A stretch of 64,000 nucleotides of DNA. Origin: Oceanobacillus alkalisoli (lineage in GTDB: Bacteria; Bacillota; Bacilli; Bacillales; Amphibacillaceae). The position numbers and the translations under genes were made by a program. Each line of letters opens with the position of its first letter. Position 1 is the first letter of the stretch. The stretch lies in contig NZ_JAKGBW010000001.1 in NCBI RefSeq assembly GCF_021556485.1, positions 310,001-374,000 of the forward strand. The letters run 5' to 3'. Shown in pieces: positions 54,102 to 62,895 of this stretch. A model generated the notes under the pieces. The model did no database searches. It saw only the letters and a program-made list of their open reading frames with translations, and was not told the origin of the DNA.

Positions 54102-55184
54102 TTAAAGTTTCTCACTTGGAACAAAGAAGTCTGCACTGACCGGTTCACTGTACGGCTCCCCGCTCTCATTTGCAATTACATCCTTATTCTCGACTTTAAT
54201 CTCTACAGCATCAATTTCATCCTGAATCGTTAATGTTCGTACAATCGTCTCCATCACGTCATCTGCAATAACTGCTTCTTCTGCATCTTTTAATATCTCT
54301 TCATTAAAAGTGAGTTCCAACACTCCTTCTGACAATGCTGGTTCGCTGACAAGCATTGCTTCTTCATTGAATACATGAGTTACATTCGCCATAAAACCTG
54401 GACCATCCATTAATGAAGTAACAATCGCTTCAAACATCTCTTCGTCTTCCCCGACACCTACATATTGCGTTACAGGTATATAGTACCGGTTTTCATGGTC
54501 GCTTGCTGGGTAATACATCGTCACTGCTTCACTGTTAATGAAATCAATCGTGTCATTTTGCATGACGTTGATCCCATCTGCTTCAGAGTAACCTTTTCCA
54601 ATCGGAGTACCATTTACTGGCATTTCATCTAGTTGATGACCATTAACCCAAAGCTGAACACGGTCTACACTCTCAAATTGCGTTAAGGTATGTGTAACAG
54701 CCTCAAGAATTTTCACTTCATCTTCAGCAGCATAATCTTCGAATTCCTCCGAAAGGTCAACAACCATTGTCCCGTCCTCCAAAAGATTTAAACCAAGAAT
54801 TTCCGTTCCTGCGGGCAAGACCGCACGAAAACCATTTGGCAATACATCCATTACCGGACCATCAACAACTAGATACTCTAATACTTGGGTTGCAACCTCT
54901 CTTGATTCAAGCAGCGGCAGTTCGATCATTTGTGATGCGACCATACCGTTTGCATCAATTAAAAATAGCTGGCGGGCAATTGTCTCGTTTGCTTCTTCTT
55001 CCATGTTCTCCTCGTCTGTTTCGGCCCCATCTGCTTCTGTTTGTTCATTACTTGCTGTATCATTCACTGCTTCTGCATTTTCAGGTGGATCGATTTCAAC
55101 GGAAGACTGCTCCCCTTGGAAACAGGCAGTTAGTAACAATAGTGAAGCACATACACCTGGAATTAATAATCGACTCGCTTTCAT
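54102..55184 (-). CDS. gerM: spore germination lipoprotein GerM
   Basis: Exported lipoprotein (360 residues) with signal segment and lipobox LLTAC (Cys21), a Glu/Asp/Asn-rich spacer, and two GerMN domains: about residues 85-190 ([24 protein letters not shown]) and 225-345 (ELTFNEEIL). GerM of B. subtilis affects sporulation and germination. Position before rph and after racE is as in B. subtilis. ATG at 55184 after GGGAGG. Confidence 0.93.
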   Translation of the reverse strand: MKASRLLIPGVCASLLLLTACFQGEQSSVEIDPPENAEAVNDTASNEQTEADGAETDEENMEEEANETIARQLFLIDANGMVASQMIELPLLESREVATQVLEYLVVDGPVMDVLPNGFRAVLPAGTEILGLNLLEDGTMVVDLSEEFEDYAAEDEVKILEAVTHTLTQFESVDRVQLWVNGHQLDEMPVNGTPIGKGYSEADGINVMQNDTIDFINSEAVTMYYPASDHENRYYIPVTQYVGVGEDEEMFEAIVTSLMDGPGFMANVTHVFNEEAMLVSEPALSEGVLELTFNEEILKDAEEAVIADDVMETIVRTLTIQDEIDAVEIKVENKDVIANESGEPYSEPVSADFFVPSEKL

Positions 55185-55327
55185 GCAATACCTCCCTGCG
55201 ATGGTTTGTACTACAATATATACGAGCTATCAAGTGGAAATAGACCAGCTTGTTTTAAAAATGTTTAAATAGAGTCGGAAGGTAAAATAACACCCTGACG
55301 TTCGTTGACTATAAAGGACGAACTAGC

Positions 55328-55465
55328 CATCACTTTCATGCAGCGTAAATGTTTTGCACGTTCTTATGGGTTGCTCTCTAATCGCCGTTCAGCAGGTGCG
55401 AGAGGTGTCTGGACTGCAGACCTCCAGAAGTGAGTTTCGGACACTCACACCTTATGAAGGTGATG
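55328..55465. repeat. dispersed repeat, family A, copy 3, with terminal inverted repeats
   Basis: 138 bases ending in CATCACTTTCAT and ATGAAGGTGATG (11 of 12 inverted matches). It includes TCAGCAGGTGCGAGAGGTGT and CTGGACTGCAGACCTCCAGAAG, which is the reverse of part of copy 2, and TTTCGGACACTCACACC. The gap 55185-55570 holds no gene. Confidence 0.75.
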
Positions 55466-55570
55466 TGTTTTTATTTTTGATTACTTTAGGGGCGGAGTTA
55501 TTTGCAAATTGGAACAGAATCTGAGTGTCGCATCTACCGGTCCCATGGTGAAACGTACTATAGGATAGCG

Positions 55571-56419
55571 CTATTCTTTTTCGATGACTGCTCGTTTAAT
55601 TGTAAATTGTTGGTGAATTGCATTTTGGAAAATTTTAGTTGCGATTCGGTTAAATATCTCCATGTCTCCAGTAGAATAAATTTCATGCACTTGCTGCAGA
55701 CCTGATTTATTCTGTAATTGTTTTATTTCAAGAACAGCGCTTGTTTCTCTTGCTGTTTCTTCACTTGAAGAAATCACTGCTACCTGATCCCCAACTACTT
55801 TTTTGATAAGCGGTTTTAATAAAGGATAATGCGTGCATCCAAGAATCAACGTATCCATATCATTATCTTCCACCAACGGTTCTAGCGTTGATTCTACAAC
55901 CATTCTTGCCTCTTCCCCTGTAAAGACTCCTTTTTCCACTAACGGTACAAACAATGGACAAGCTAGCGCCTGTACATGAAGTTCTGGGTTGATTTGTTTT
56001 AAGGCATCAGGATAAGCACCACTTTTCACTGTTCCCTCTGTTCCGATAATGCCAATTTCTTGATTAATTGTTGCCTTAATTGCTGCTCTTGCACCCGGGT
56101 TAATCACACCTATTACGGGGATGTCTAATTTTTCTTTTAGATCATCAATCGTATAGGCAGTAGCTGTATTACACGCAATCACAAGCAGCTTAATTTCCTT
56201 TTCTAATAAGAAATCCACCATTTCCCAAGTGAATTGTTGAACTTCTTCTTTCGTTCTTGGTCCATATGGGCAACGTTTCGTGTCACCAAGATAAATTAGC
56301 TTTTCTCTTGGCAGCTGCCTCATTAGTTCAAGTGCCACGGTCAAACCGCCAACACCTGAATCAATTACTCCTATTGGTTTCTCCACAATCCGTTCATTCC
56401 TTATCTGATTATTTCTCAT
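55571..56419 (-). CDS. racE: glutamate racemase
   Basis: Makes D-glutamate for peptidoglycan. Seen: IGVIDSGVGGLTVA near residue 16, GDTKRCPYGPR, the catalytic cysteines in VIACNTATA and LILGCTHYP. 282 residues from the ATG at 56419, which overlaps the ysmB end. A GTG about 11 codons in, behind AAGGA, would give a length and N-terminus closer to B. subtilis RacE; the start is not settled. Confidence 0.95.
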   Translation of the reverse strand: MRNNQIRNERIVEKPIGVIDSGVGGLTVALELMRQLPREKLIYLGDTKRCPYGPRTKEEVQQFTWEMVDFLLEKEIKLLVIACNTATAYTIDDLKEKLDIPVIGVINPGARAAIKATINQEIGIIGTEGTVKSGAYPDALKQINPELHVQALACPLFVPLVEKGVFTGEEARMVVESTLEPLVEDNDMDTLILGCTHYPLLKPLIKKVVGDQVAVISSSEETARETSAVLEIKQLQNKSGLQQVHEIYSTGDMEIFNRIATKIFQNAIHQQFTIKRAVIEKE

Positions 56420-56864
56420 TTACTTGCTTCATCCGACTATATAATGAATCAAGCATTTCATTTAATATTGTTTCTTCTTCCGGGCTGAAGCCGTCGAGAA
56501 CTTCCTGTAAGTATTCTTGGCGCTTTTCAATCACTTCATGAATAATCACTTTTCCTTTGTCCAATAAATGAATTCTTACTACCCGGCGATCTTTATCATC
56601 CCTGATTCGTTCAACCAATTCATTCTTCTCCATACGGTCGACGAGGTCTGTTGTTGTACTAAAAGCAAGACTTATTTTATTTGAAAGCTCCCCAATCGTC
56701 AAATCTCCTTCCTCGAGCAACCACTGCAGGGCTACAAACTGCGGAGATGTTATGGGGTAGTTATGTAATATCTTCCTGCCGTTTTGTTTGATCATTCCAG
56801 ATATATAACGTAATCTTTTTTCAATTTTAACGATGGATTCAGCTGAGGTAATCTCATTCTCCAT
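56409..56864 (-). CDS. ysmB: MarR-family transcriptional regulator (YsmB)
   Basis: Winged-helix repressor-type protein (151 residues). Recognition region LTIGELSNKISLAFSTTTDLVDRMEKN, wing with IRDDKDRRVVRIHLLDKGK. ATG at 56864 after AAGGAGG. It overlaps racE by 11 bases, so it is co-transcribed; same neighbours as B. subtilis ysmB. Effector and targets unknown. Confidence 0.9.
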   Translation of the reverse strand: MENEITSAESIVKIEKRLRYISGMIKQNGRKILHNYPITSPQFVALQWLLEEGDLTIGELSNKISLAFSTTTDLVDRMEKNELVERIRDDKDRRVVRIHLLDKGKVIIHEVIEKRQEYLQEVLDGFSPEEETILNEMLDSLYSRMKQVNEK

Positions 56865-56945
56865 TCGGCAACCTCCTTGCATTCTAATTTCAATTTGAAC
56901 AAACGCTTTAGCTTAGTATAACAAATTTTCATCCCGGTGTAATCG

Positions 56946-57084
56946 TCCATAAAACTCTCACCTCAAAATTTCGGTTCTTGTCAAGAAAGTTTAGGTGGGC
57001 AGAAACGTGAGCTAACATCCTAAGGTTCGTTGAACTAACAATCAGTGGAAGGTGAAGAAATAACCCTACTGATTGAAGTTTCAC
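56946..57084 (-). repeat. two-hairpin dispersed repeat, family B, copy 2
   Basis: Read on the minus strand: GAAACTTCAATCAGT, hairpin 1 CAATCAGT..ACTGATTG, then GTTAGTTCAACGAACCTTAGG, TGTTAGCTC and hairpin 2 CCCACCTAAACTT..AATTTTGAGGTGAG. The C-G pair of copy 1 hairpin 1 is A-T here, a compensatory change. It lies in the ysmB-gerE gap (56865-57246), which otherwise holds the gerE promoter. Confidence 0.8.
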
Positions 57085-57154
57085 TTTTTCAGAAGCATAG
57101 TAAATATGTTGCTCCCCCCACAGTAAAGGCTCTTAAAATAGGTCATTTATTACG

Positions 57155-57182
57155 CACTAAAATCTTTTCCGTTCATAAGCTA
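57155..57182 (+). promoter_or_regulatory. sigma-K-type promoter of gerE
   Basis: CATAAGCTA at 57174-57182 fits the sigma-K -10 consensus CATANNNTA, with CAC 16 bases upstream for the -35 AC element. gerE of B. subtilis is transcribed by sigma-K, so the match is expected. Confidence 0.6.
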
Positions 57183-57246
57183 TAATGACTAAATAAATAA
57201 TTCCCTTCAAAATGCGGCTCTATCAAGAGCAAGGAGGGGTTATCAT

Positions 57247-57471
57247 TTGAAGGACAGCAACTATAAACCGAAGCAATTATTAACGAAGCGAGAAAAGGAA
57301 GTATTTGAACTGCTTGTACAAGACATGACAACAAAAGAAATAGCCCAGAAACTGTTTATATCGGAAAAAACTGTGAGAAATCATATTTCAAACGCGATGC
57401 AGAAGCTGGGGGTAAAGGGGCGTTCACAGGCAGTCGTTGAGCTTCTCCGTATGGGAGAACTTAAGCTGTAA
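57247..57471 (+). CDS. gerE: spore germination/coat transcription regulator GerE
   Basis: LuxR-type helix-turn-helix protein of 74 residues that controls late mother-cell genes, including many coat genes, after sigma-K. HTH region LTKREKEVFELLVQDM..TKEIAQKLFISEKTVRNHISN spans residues 12-52; 74 residues is exactly the family length. Start TTG at 57247 behind AAGGAGGGG. Between ysmB and ysmA as in B. subtilis. Confidence 0.97.
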   Translation: MKDSNYKPKQLLTKREKEVFELLVQDMTTKEIAQKLFISEKTVRNHISNAMQKLGVKGRSQAVVELLRMGELKL

Positions 57472-57473
57472 TT

Positions 57474-57508
57474 TAGACCGACTTTCATTCAGTGGAAGTC
57501 GGTCTAAC
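57474..57508 (+). terminator. terminator after gerE
   Basis: TTAGACCGACTT / AAGTCGGTCTAA perfect stem with an 11-base loop, followed by CTTATTTTT. Confidence 0.9.
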
Positions 57509-57695
57509 TTATTTTTCACTTGTAGGAGAAGGTCTCATTCCATGAAACCCATACACTCCCATTGACGAGTCGTTCAAAAAGGTTATATACTAATATTGTT
57601 ATGAAAAAACGGAATTTTATCGAGTATAAAGTTTTCTTATACAATTATAATTATTTCCGTAAATAACAAGTAATAAAATCAAGGAGGACTTTACA

Positions 57696-58106
57696 TTGGC
57701 AAACGATCGTTATCAAAAAGGAATAGATAAAATACAGGAGCTTACAGCATCTGATGACAGCAATCCGACTGGTGAAATGGATATTGGTGAAGCATTTAAA
57801 GATATTGCCCCTGATCTGAGCAAGTATGTGGTGGAATTTGCTTTTGGTGATATTTATGCACGGCCTGGCTTAGACAACAAACAAAAAGTAATGACCACCA
57901 TTACTGCTCTTGTTGCGCAAGGGAAACCGCAAATCGAAATGCATATCAAGACCGGCTTATCTGTTGGTTTAACACCAGAGGAGATTGTAGGTTGTATTAT
58001 GCATCTTATCCCATACACAGGATTCCCAAGTGTTCTAAATGCTCTAAAAGTAGCTCAAAAAGTCTTCAATGAACGTGGGTTAACTGTTACAACGCCTGAA
58101 ATATAA
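57696..58106 (+). CDS. carboxymuconolactone decarboxylase-family protein
   Basis: 136-residue AhpD/CMD-like helical protein. Conserved block KQKVMTTITALVAQGKPQIEMHI..GLTPEEIVGCIMHLIPYTGFPSVLNAL is seen; it has one cysteine (GCIMH) and no CxxC, so AhpD-type peroxidase chemistry is unlikely. Substrate unknown. It starts MANDRY from a TTG behind CAAGGAGGAC; the position may be off by a base. Inserted between gerE and ysmA. Confidence 0.82.
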   Translation: MANDRYQKGIDKIQELTASDDSNPTGEMDIGEAFKDIAPDLSKYVVEFAFGDIYARPGLDNKQKVMTTITALVAQGKPQIEMHIKTGLSVGLTPEEIVGCIMHLIPYTGFPSVLNALKVAQKVFNERGLTVTTPEI

Positions 58107-58142
58107 TAGATGGTTGAATCAGTTCTAAAAGATACATAATGG

Positions 58143-58183
58143 TAAAAACACCGACTTCCTTTTTATAGGAAGTCGGTGTTTTT
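58143..58183. terminator. bidirectional terminator between the CMD-like gene and ysmA
   Basis: AAAACACCGACTTCCT / AGGAAGTCGGTGTTTT perfect 16-bp stem with a short loop. Confidence 0.92.
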
Positions 58184-58189
58184 ATCAAT

Positions 58190-58645
58190 TTAGCGTACAT
58201 GATATTGATCTGTAAGCAATGCTTTCATTCCCTCGGGAATCGCCCAGGCTTTATTTGTTGTAAAATCCATCATAACAACACGCCCTCTTCCAGTGGCGGT
58301 TATTTCACCTTGATTATTGACCGCCATATAATGTAAGTCCATGGATGTTGTACCGATTGTTTCCACTTTAACATAGAAATCGATTGTCTCATTGAAAAAC
58401 ATTTGCTTAAGGTAATTGCATTGGAGGTCTGCGACAACAAAGCCTCGTTTCTTTTGATCAAAATCCTTAAACAGACCGAAAGATTGCAAAAATTCAATCC
58501 GTGCCTCTTCAAAATAAATGAAGACAGATGTATTATTGACATGGCCATATAAATCTGTTTCAGAAAAACGCACCTTTATCGGAATGGAAAAAGAAAATCC
58601 AGAACGCCATGCCTCCAAATCATTTATATAGTCAATTCCTGTCAT
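58190..58645 (-). CDS. ysmA: acyl-CoA thioesterase, hotdog fold (YsmA)
   Basis: 4-hydroxybenzoyl-CoA thioesterase-like protein of 151 residues. Active-site block VRFSETDLYGHVNNTSVFIYFEEAR with catalytic Asp (ETDLYGHVNN) at residues 28-52. Substrate unknown. ATG at 58645 after GGGGG. Matches B. subtilis ysmA beside gerE and sdhB. Confidence 0.9.
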   Translation of the reverse strand: MTGIDYINDLEAWRSGFSFSIPIKVRFSETDLYGHVNNTSVFIYFEEARIEFLQSFGLFKDFDQKKRGFVVADLQCNYLKQMFFNETIDFYVKVETIGTTSMDLHYMAVNNQGEITATGRGRVVMMDFTTNKAWAIPEGMKALLTDQYHVR

Positions 58646-58664
58646 AGCAATACCCCCAAATGAA

Positions 58665-58704
58665 ACGAAATGGCCCTACCTGTAAAGGTAAGGACCACTC
58701 GTTT
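58665..58704 (-). terminator. terminator after sdhB
   Basis: GGTCCTTACC / GGTAGGGCC stem with extended outer pairing ACGAGTGG / CCATTTCGT, about 34 bases past the sdhB stop on the minus strand. Confidence 0.7.
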
Positions 58705-58737
58705 TAATTTACTGCATGAGAAACTACGCCTTTGTTT

Positions 58738-59502
58738 TTATAATGTCTCGTCACTGCCAAAGAAGCTTCGGAATGCGTGCAGGTTCGTTGCACGGTTCAT
58801 TGCTGCGATGGAAGTAGTAAGCGGGATGCCTTTTGGACATACTTGTACACAGTTTTGTGAGTTTCCACAACCACTGATACCTCCATCTTCCATTAAACCT
58901 TCTAATCGATCACTTGCATGCATCGCTCCTGTAGGATGAGCATTAAACAAACGCACTTGTGAAAGAGCTGCCGGACCGATAAAGTCAGATTTATCGTTAA
59001 CGTTTGGACAAGCTTCCAGACAAACACCACATGTCATACATTTTGAAAGCTCATAAGCCCATTGACGTTTATTCTCTGGCATTCTGGGACCAGGTCCAAG
59101 ATCGTGGGTACCGTCAAGCGGAACCCAAGCTTTCACTTGTTTCAATGCATCAAACATACGCTCACGATCGACAATCAAATCACGTACAATCGGGAAGGTC
59201 GACATCGGTGCTAAGCGAATCGGCTGCTCCAATTGGTCAACCAATGCTGCACATGATTGTCTCGCGGTACCATTAATTACCATTGAACAGGCACCACAAA
59301 CCTCCTCTAAACAACTCATCTCCCACATGACCGGTGATGTTTCTTCCCCATTTGCGTTTACCGGGTTCCGTTGAATTTCCATTAACGCGGAAATAACGTT
59401 CATATTCTGACGGTATGGAACATGAAACGTTTCCTCATAGGGTTCAGAGTCCGGACTGTCTTGACGAGTTATAATAAATGTAACTGTACTTTTTTCAGCC
59501 AT
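58738..59502 (-). CDS. sdhB: succinate dehydrogenase iron-sulfur subunit
   Basis: Electron-transfer subunit of succinate:menaquinone reductase (complex II). 2Fe-2S ligands in SCLEEVCGACSMVINGTARQSC (about 65-85, quoted in part: CLEEVCGACS), then CMTCGVCLEACP and CGNSQNCVQVCPKG for the 4Fe-4S and 3Fe-4S clusters. 254 residues. ATG at 59502. Last gene of sdhCAB. Confidence 0.97.
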   Translation of the reverse strand: MAEKSTVTFIITRQDSPDSEPYEETFHVPYRQNMNVISALMEIQRNPVNANGEETSPVMWEMSCLEEVCGACSMVINGTARQSCAALVDQLEQPIRLAPMSTFPIVRDLIVDRERMFDALKQVKAWVPLDGTHDLGPGPRMPENKRQWAYELSKCMTCGVCLEACPNVNDKSDFIGPAALSQVRLFNAHPTGAMHASDRLEGLMEDGGISGCGNSQNCVQVCPKGIPLTTSIAAMNRATNLHAFRSFFGSDETL

Positions 59503-59517
59503 TTTGTATTCTCCCCC

Positions 59518-61269
59518 TTAGTGTGTCGTTGTGTAGTCACGTTTTCGAGGCTCGATTAATGACACATCAACTTCTTCATAGCTAATAATCGGTTCCACAT
59601 TCTTGCTGTCAAACTCAGCAATTGTTGTCTTCAGGAATTCGTCATCATTACGCTCAGGGAATGCCGGCTTGTAATGCGCCCCACGGCTCTCATCCCGTTT
59701 ATATGCACCAATTGTAATAACACGCGCGAGATGCAACATGCTATCCAGCTGGCGCGCAAACATAACTCCTTGGTTACTCCAACGAGAAGTATCATTAATA
59801 TTGATATTCTTCCAGCGCTCTTGCAACTCTTGGATCTTTTCATCTGTTTGCAGAAGCTTTTCATTTTCACGTACAACGGTTACGTTATCTGTCATCCAAT
59901 CGCCAAGTTCTTTATGCAGAACATATGCATTTTCGGTTCCATCCATGCCTAGAAGCTCATCGAATTTCGTTTGCTCTTCACGTTCTTTCTCGTCAAAGAG
60001 CTGATCACCAATGTCTTCTGCATGCTTATCAAGTCCTTCTATATATTCAATCGCTTTCGGACCTGCTACAGAACCACCGTAAATTGCGGATAATAACGAG
60101 TTCGCACCTAGACGGTTCGCACCATGCTGGGAATAATCAGCTTCACCTGCCGCAAATATCCCTGGAATATTCGTCATTTGATTTCCATCAACCCAGAGTC
60201 CACCCATTGAATAGTGAACAGCCGGGAATATCTTCATTGGGACTTTACGAGGGTCTTCTCCAACAAACTTTTCATAGATTTCTATAATTCCACCAAGTTT
60301 AATATCAAGTTCTTTTGCATCTTTATGAGAGAGGTCAAGGTAAACCATGTTTTCACCATTGATCCCAAGTTTTTGATTCACACAAACATCAAAAATTTCT
60401 CTTGTCGCAATATCACGCGGTACAAGGTTTCCATATGCTGGATATTTCTCTTCCAGGAAGTACCAAGGCTCCCCATCTTTATATGTCCAGATTCGCCCAC
60501 CTTCTCCACGAGCAGATTCACTCATGAGACGCAGTTTGTCATCACCAGGGATAGCTGTCGGATGAATCTGAATAAATTCTCCGTTAGCATATTTAACTCC
60601 CTGCTGGTACAGGATACTTGCAGCCGAACCTGTATTAATCATCGAGTTTGTTGATTTCCCAAAGATTATACCAGGGCCGCCTGTTGCAAAAATAGTAGCA
60701 TCAGAACGGAATGCACGGATTTCATGTGATTTTATATCTTGAGCAACAATGCCTCGACCAACACCTTCGTCATCGATGATCGCTGACAAGAATTCCCAAC
60801 CTTCATATTTCGTAACAAGCCCTTCCACTTCATAACGGCGGACTTGTTCATCCAGTGCATATAATAACTGTTGCCCTGTCGTCGCTCCTGCAAATGCCGT
60901 ACGGTGCATTTGCGTACCACCAAAGCGTCTAAAATCCAGAAGGCCTTCTGGAGTACGGTTAAACATAACGCCCATCCGGTCAAACATATGTATAATTCCC
61001 GGAGCCGCCTCACACATCGCCTTTACTTGCGGCTGGTTAGCCAAAAAGTCTCCACCGTATATCGTGTCATCAAAATGAAGCCATGGTGAGTCTCCCTCAC
61101 CTTTCGTATTAACTGCTCCATTAATTCCACCTTGAGCACATACAGAGTGAGAACGTTTTACAGGAACAATTGAAAATAAATCTACTTTTACACCTGCTTC
61201 TGCTGCTTTGATTGTAGCCATCAAACCTGCTAGACCACCACCAATTACAGCAACTTTACGATTACTCAT
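59518..61269 (-). CDS. sdhA: succinate dehydrogenase flavoprotein subunit
   Basis: Catalytic subunit oxidising succinate to fumarate with covalent FAD. Dinucleotide fold VIGGGLAGLMA at residues 6-16, FAD-linked His in RSHSVCAQGG, QIHPTAIPG and the active-site SESARGEGG. 583 residues, close to B. subtilis 586. ATG at 61269; sdhB follows after 15 bases. Confidence 0.97.
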   Translation of the reverse strand: MSNRKVAVIGGGLAGLMATIKAAEAGVKVDLFSIVPVKRSHSVCAQGGINGAVNTKGEGDSPWLHFDDTIYGGDFLANQPQVKAMCEAAPGIIHMFDRMGVMFNRTPEGLLDFRRFGGTQMHRTAFAGATTGQQLLYALDEQVRRYEVEGLVTKYEGWEFLSAIIDDEGVGRGIVAQDIKSHEIRAFRSDATIFATGGPGIIFGKSTNSMINTGSAASILYQQGVKYANGEFIQIHPTAIPGDDKLRLMSESARGEGGRIWTYKDGEPWYFLEEKYPAYGNLVPRDIATREIFDVCVNQKLGINGENMVYLDLSHKDAKELDIKLGGIIEIYEKFVGEDPRKVPMKIFPAVHYSMGGLWVDGNQMTNIPGIFAAGEADYSQHGANRLGANSLLSAIYGGSVAGPKAIEYIEGLDKHAEDIGDQLFDEKEREEQTKFDELLGMDGTENAYVLHKELGDWMTDNVTVVRENEKLLQTDEKIQELQERWKNININDTSRWSNQGVMFARQLDSMLHLARVITIGAYKRDESRGAHYKPAFPERNDDEFLKTTIAEFDSKNVEPIISYEEVDVSLIEPRKRDYTTTH

Positions 61270-61300
61270 TTATTTGACTCACTCCCCTAATTACTTACTT

Positions 61301-61921
61301 TTACACACCATACGCAAACTGAATCAATGTTCTTACACCAAGATAGCTAACCGCGATAAAAATGAAGAGAGCTACGTAGGTTAACACACGCTGTGATTTG
61401 GGTGATTGCGTAATGCCCCACGTCACAAAGAAGCTCCATAGACCATTAGCAAAGTGGAATACAGCTGAAACTACACCGATTATGTAGAACCAGAACATAA
61501 ATGGACTGGAAAGAATTCCTTCCATCAAGCTGTAGTTTACTTCAGCGTTTCCAAGTGCAATCTGGACGCGTGTTTCCCAAACGTGCCACGCAATAAATAT
61601 TAATGTAATGATTCCTGTCCAGCGCTGTAGCTTGAACATCCAGTTGCGGAAAAATCCATATTTTGCTACGTTGTTCTTTGCAGTAAATGCTATGTATACC
61701 CCTAATACTGCATGATAAAGAATCGGCAGATAGATGATGAAGATCTCCAATAGTATTACAAATGGAAGCCCTGCCATAAACCCCGCTGCTTTATTGAAGC
61801 TTTCTTCTCCGTACACGGCAAAGTGGTTAATTACCAAGTGCTGGACTAAGAATATCCCGATAGGAACAACACCTAGTAAAGAATGTAACCTTCTCCAGTA
61901 AAAATCACGTTGCCCCGCCAT
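61301..61921 (-). CDS. sdhC: succinate dehydrogenase cytochrome b558 subunit
   Basis: Membrane anchor with two b haems; a single anchor subunit is the Bacillus type. Five membrane helices in 206 residues, with candidate haem His in RRLHSLLG, LVQHLVINH, LYHAVLG, IAWHVWET and FHFANG. ATG at 61921 just after AGGGGGG. First gene of sdhCAB, about 105 bases after its promoter start. Confidence 0.95.
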   Translation of the reverse strand: MAGQRDFYWRRLHSLLGVVPIGIFLVQHLVINHFAVYGEESFNKAAGFMAGLPFVILLEIFIIYLPILYHAVLGVYIAFTAKNNVAKYGFFRNWMFKLQRWTGIITLIFIAWHVWETRVQIALGNAEVNYSLMEGILSSPFMFWFYIIGVVSAVFHFANGLWSFFVTWGITQSPKSQRVLTYVALFIFIAVSYLGVRTLIQFAYGV

Positions 61922-62032
61922 GTTTTTCCCCCCTTGTAGGTTAATAGTTTCATATTTAGGTATCATTCAAGGCTGCAAATTTTTTCTAATTTCTACATCA
62001 ACCTTTAAATGATACAAAATTATAACACTTTT

Positions 62033-62061
62033 ATTGTACTTCTTAGTTTATAAACCGTCAA
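62033..62061 (-). promoter_or_regulatory. sigma-A promoter of sdhCAB
   Basis: Minus strand TTGACG at 62061-62056, a 17-base spacer, TACAAT at 62038-62033. It leaves a leader of about 105 bases before sdhC. Confidence 0.75.
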
Positions 62062-62204
62062 GAAAACGATTTAATTTCTAACAATTCAGCAAGCAGCTAT
62101 GGACCTCCTAAAAACTTCCATGGCCTAATTATAGCAAACTTTTAATAATTAGCGTTTATAAGAGACTCAATGATAATTAATTATGAACAGCAGAGAGGAT
62201 TATA

Positions 62205-62275
62205 CATCGTCCTATCGGAGGTCCGCAGTAAAGCATGATTATCCTAACTCCAGTTATGACTGGTTCACTGTATTT
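62205..62275. repeat. solo fragment of family A repeat
   Basis: TCGGAGGTCCGCAGTAAAG carries the family A core without the rest of the element. In the sdhC-yslB gap (61922-62352), where, apart from the sdh promoter, nothing else was recognised. Confidence 0.5.
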
Positions 62276-62352
62276 ATGTGTTGTATAATAAATAAAAGTC
62301 TACTAATGATAGTTTAGCATATTGACAGTTTATGATGGAAAGGGTGACAGAA

Positions 62353-62790
62353 TTGAGTAAACAGCTGACGACAATCCCGATTTCTCAACTTGAAGAATTA
62401 CATACATCCGGTGCGGGGTTTGACATCCTCCGCTATCTCGCGCTTCCTGACTTATTAGGAGACGAAGCACCTACATTGCTTTATTATATGGGAAAAAATC
62501 TTGCAAGGAAATTTGATATAAATTCGATAGACGATATCACTCATATTTTCGAAACGTTAGGTATTGGCAAAATGGAACTTGTTAAAGAAAAAAAGCGAGA
62601 GAAAACATTTCATCTGCTTTCCGACTCGGTCGTACTTCGTTTAAAAAGCCCAATTGCCGCTGATTTCCGTTTAGAAGCAGGGTTTCTTGCAGAGGCAATT
62701 CAGATGATCGAAGGAATAGAATGCGAATGCACTGAGGAAATTAATCGTCGTATCCACCAAATACAATTCACAGTGTTTTACACAAATTAA
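62353..62790 (+). CDS. yslB: YslB-family protein (DUF2507)
   Basis: About 145 residues; the DUF2507 pattern is seen in FDILRYLALPDLLGDEAPTLLYYMGKNLARKF (quoted in part: LPDLLGDEAP, YYMGKNLARKF) and EAGFLAEAIQ. Function unknown. Start: TTG at 62353 lies five bases after AAAGGGTGA and gives MSKQLT; an ATG at 62332 lacks a ribosome site. Between sdhC and uvrC; lysC, next to yslB in B. subtilis, is absent. Confidence 0.85.
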   Translation: MSKQLTTIPISQLEELHTSGAGFDILRYLALPDLLGDEAPTLLYYMGKNLARKFDINSIDDITHIFETLGIGKMELVKEKKREKTFHLLSDSVVLRLKSPIAADFRLEAGFLAEAIQMIEGIECECTEEINRRIHQIQFTVFYTN

Positions 62791-62841
62791 AAACACGCAC
62801 CGCCTCTCGGTACTGTTTAGTCGAGGGACAGTGCGTATTAT
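62790..62841 (+). terminator. terminator after yslB
   Basis: ACGCAC / GTGCGT outer stem continuing with CTCG / CGAG inside and a few mismatches; it begins just after the stop. Confidence 0.65.
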
Positions 62842-62895
62842 GACTCATTAACAAGTATGTAACACCCTGCCCTCTAAACATGTGAGAAACCTAAA

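Noticed and set aside
53969-54175. Extended N-terminus of RNase PH
   Set aside because: It overlaps the end of gerM and its terminator and is not family-like; the ATG at 53968 has AGGAGG.
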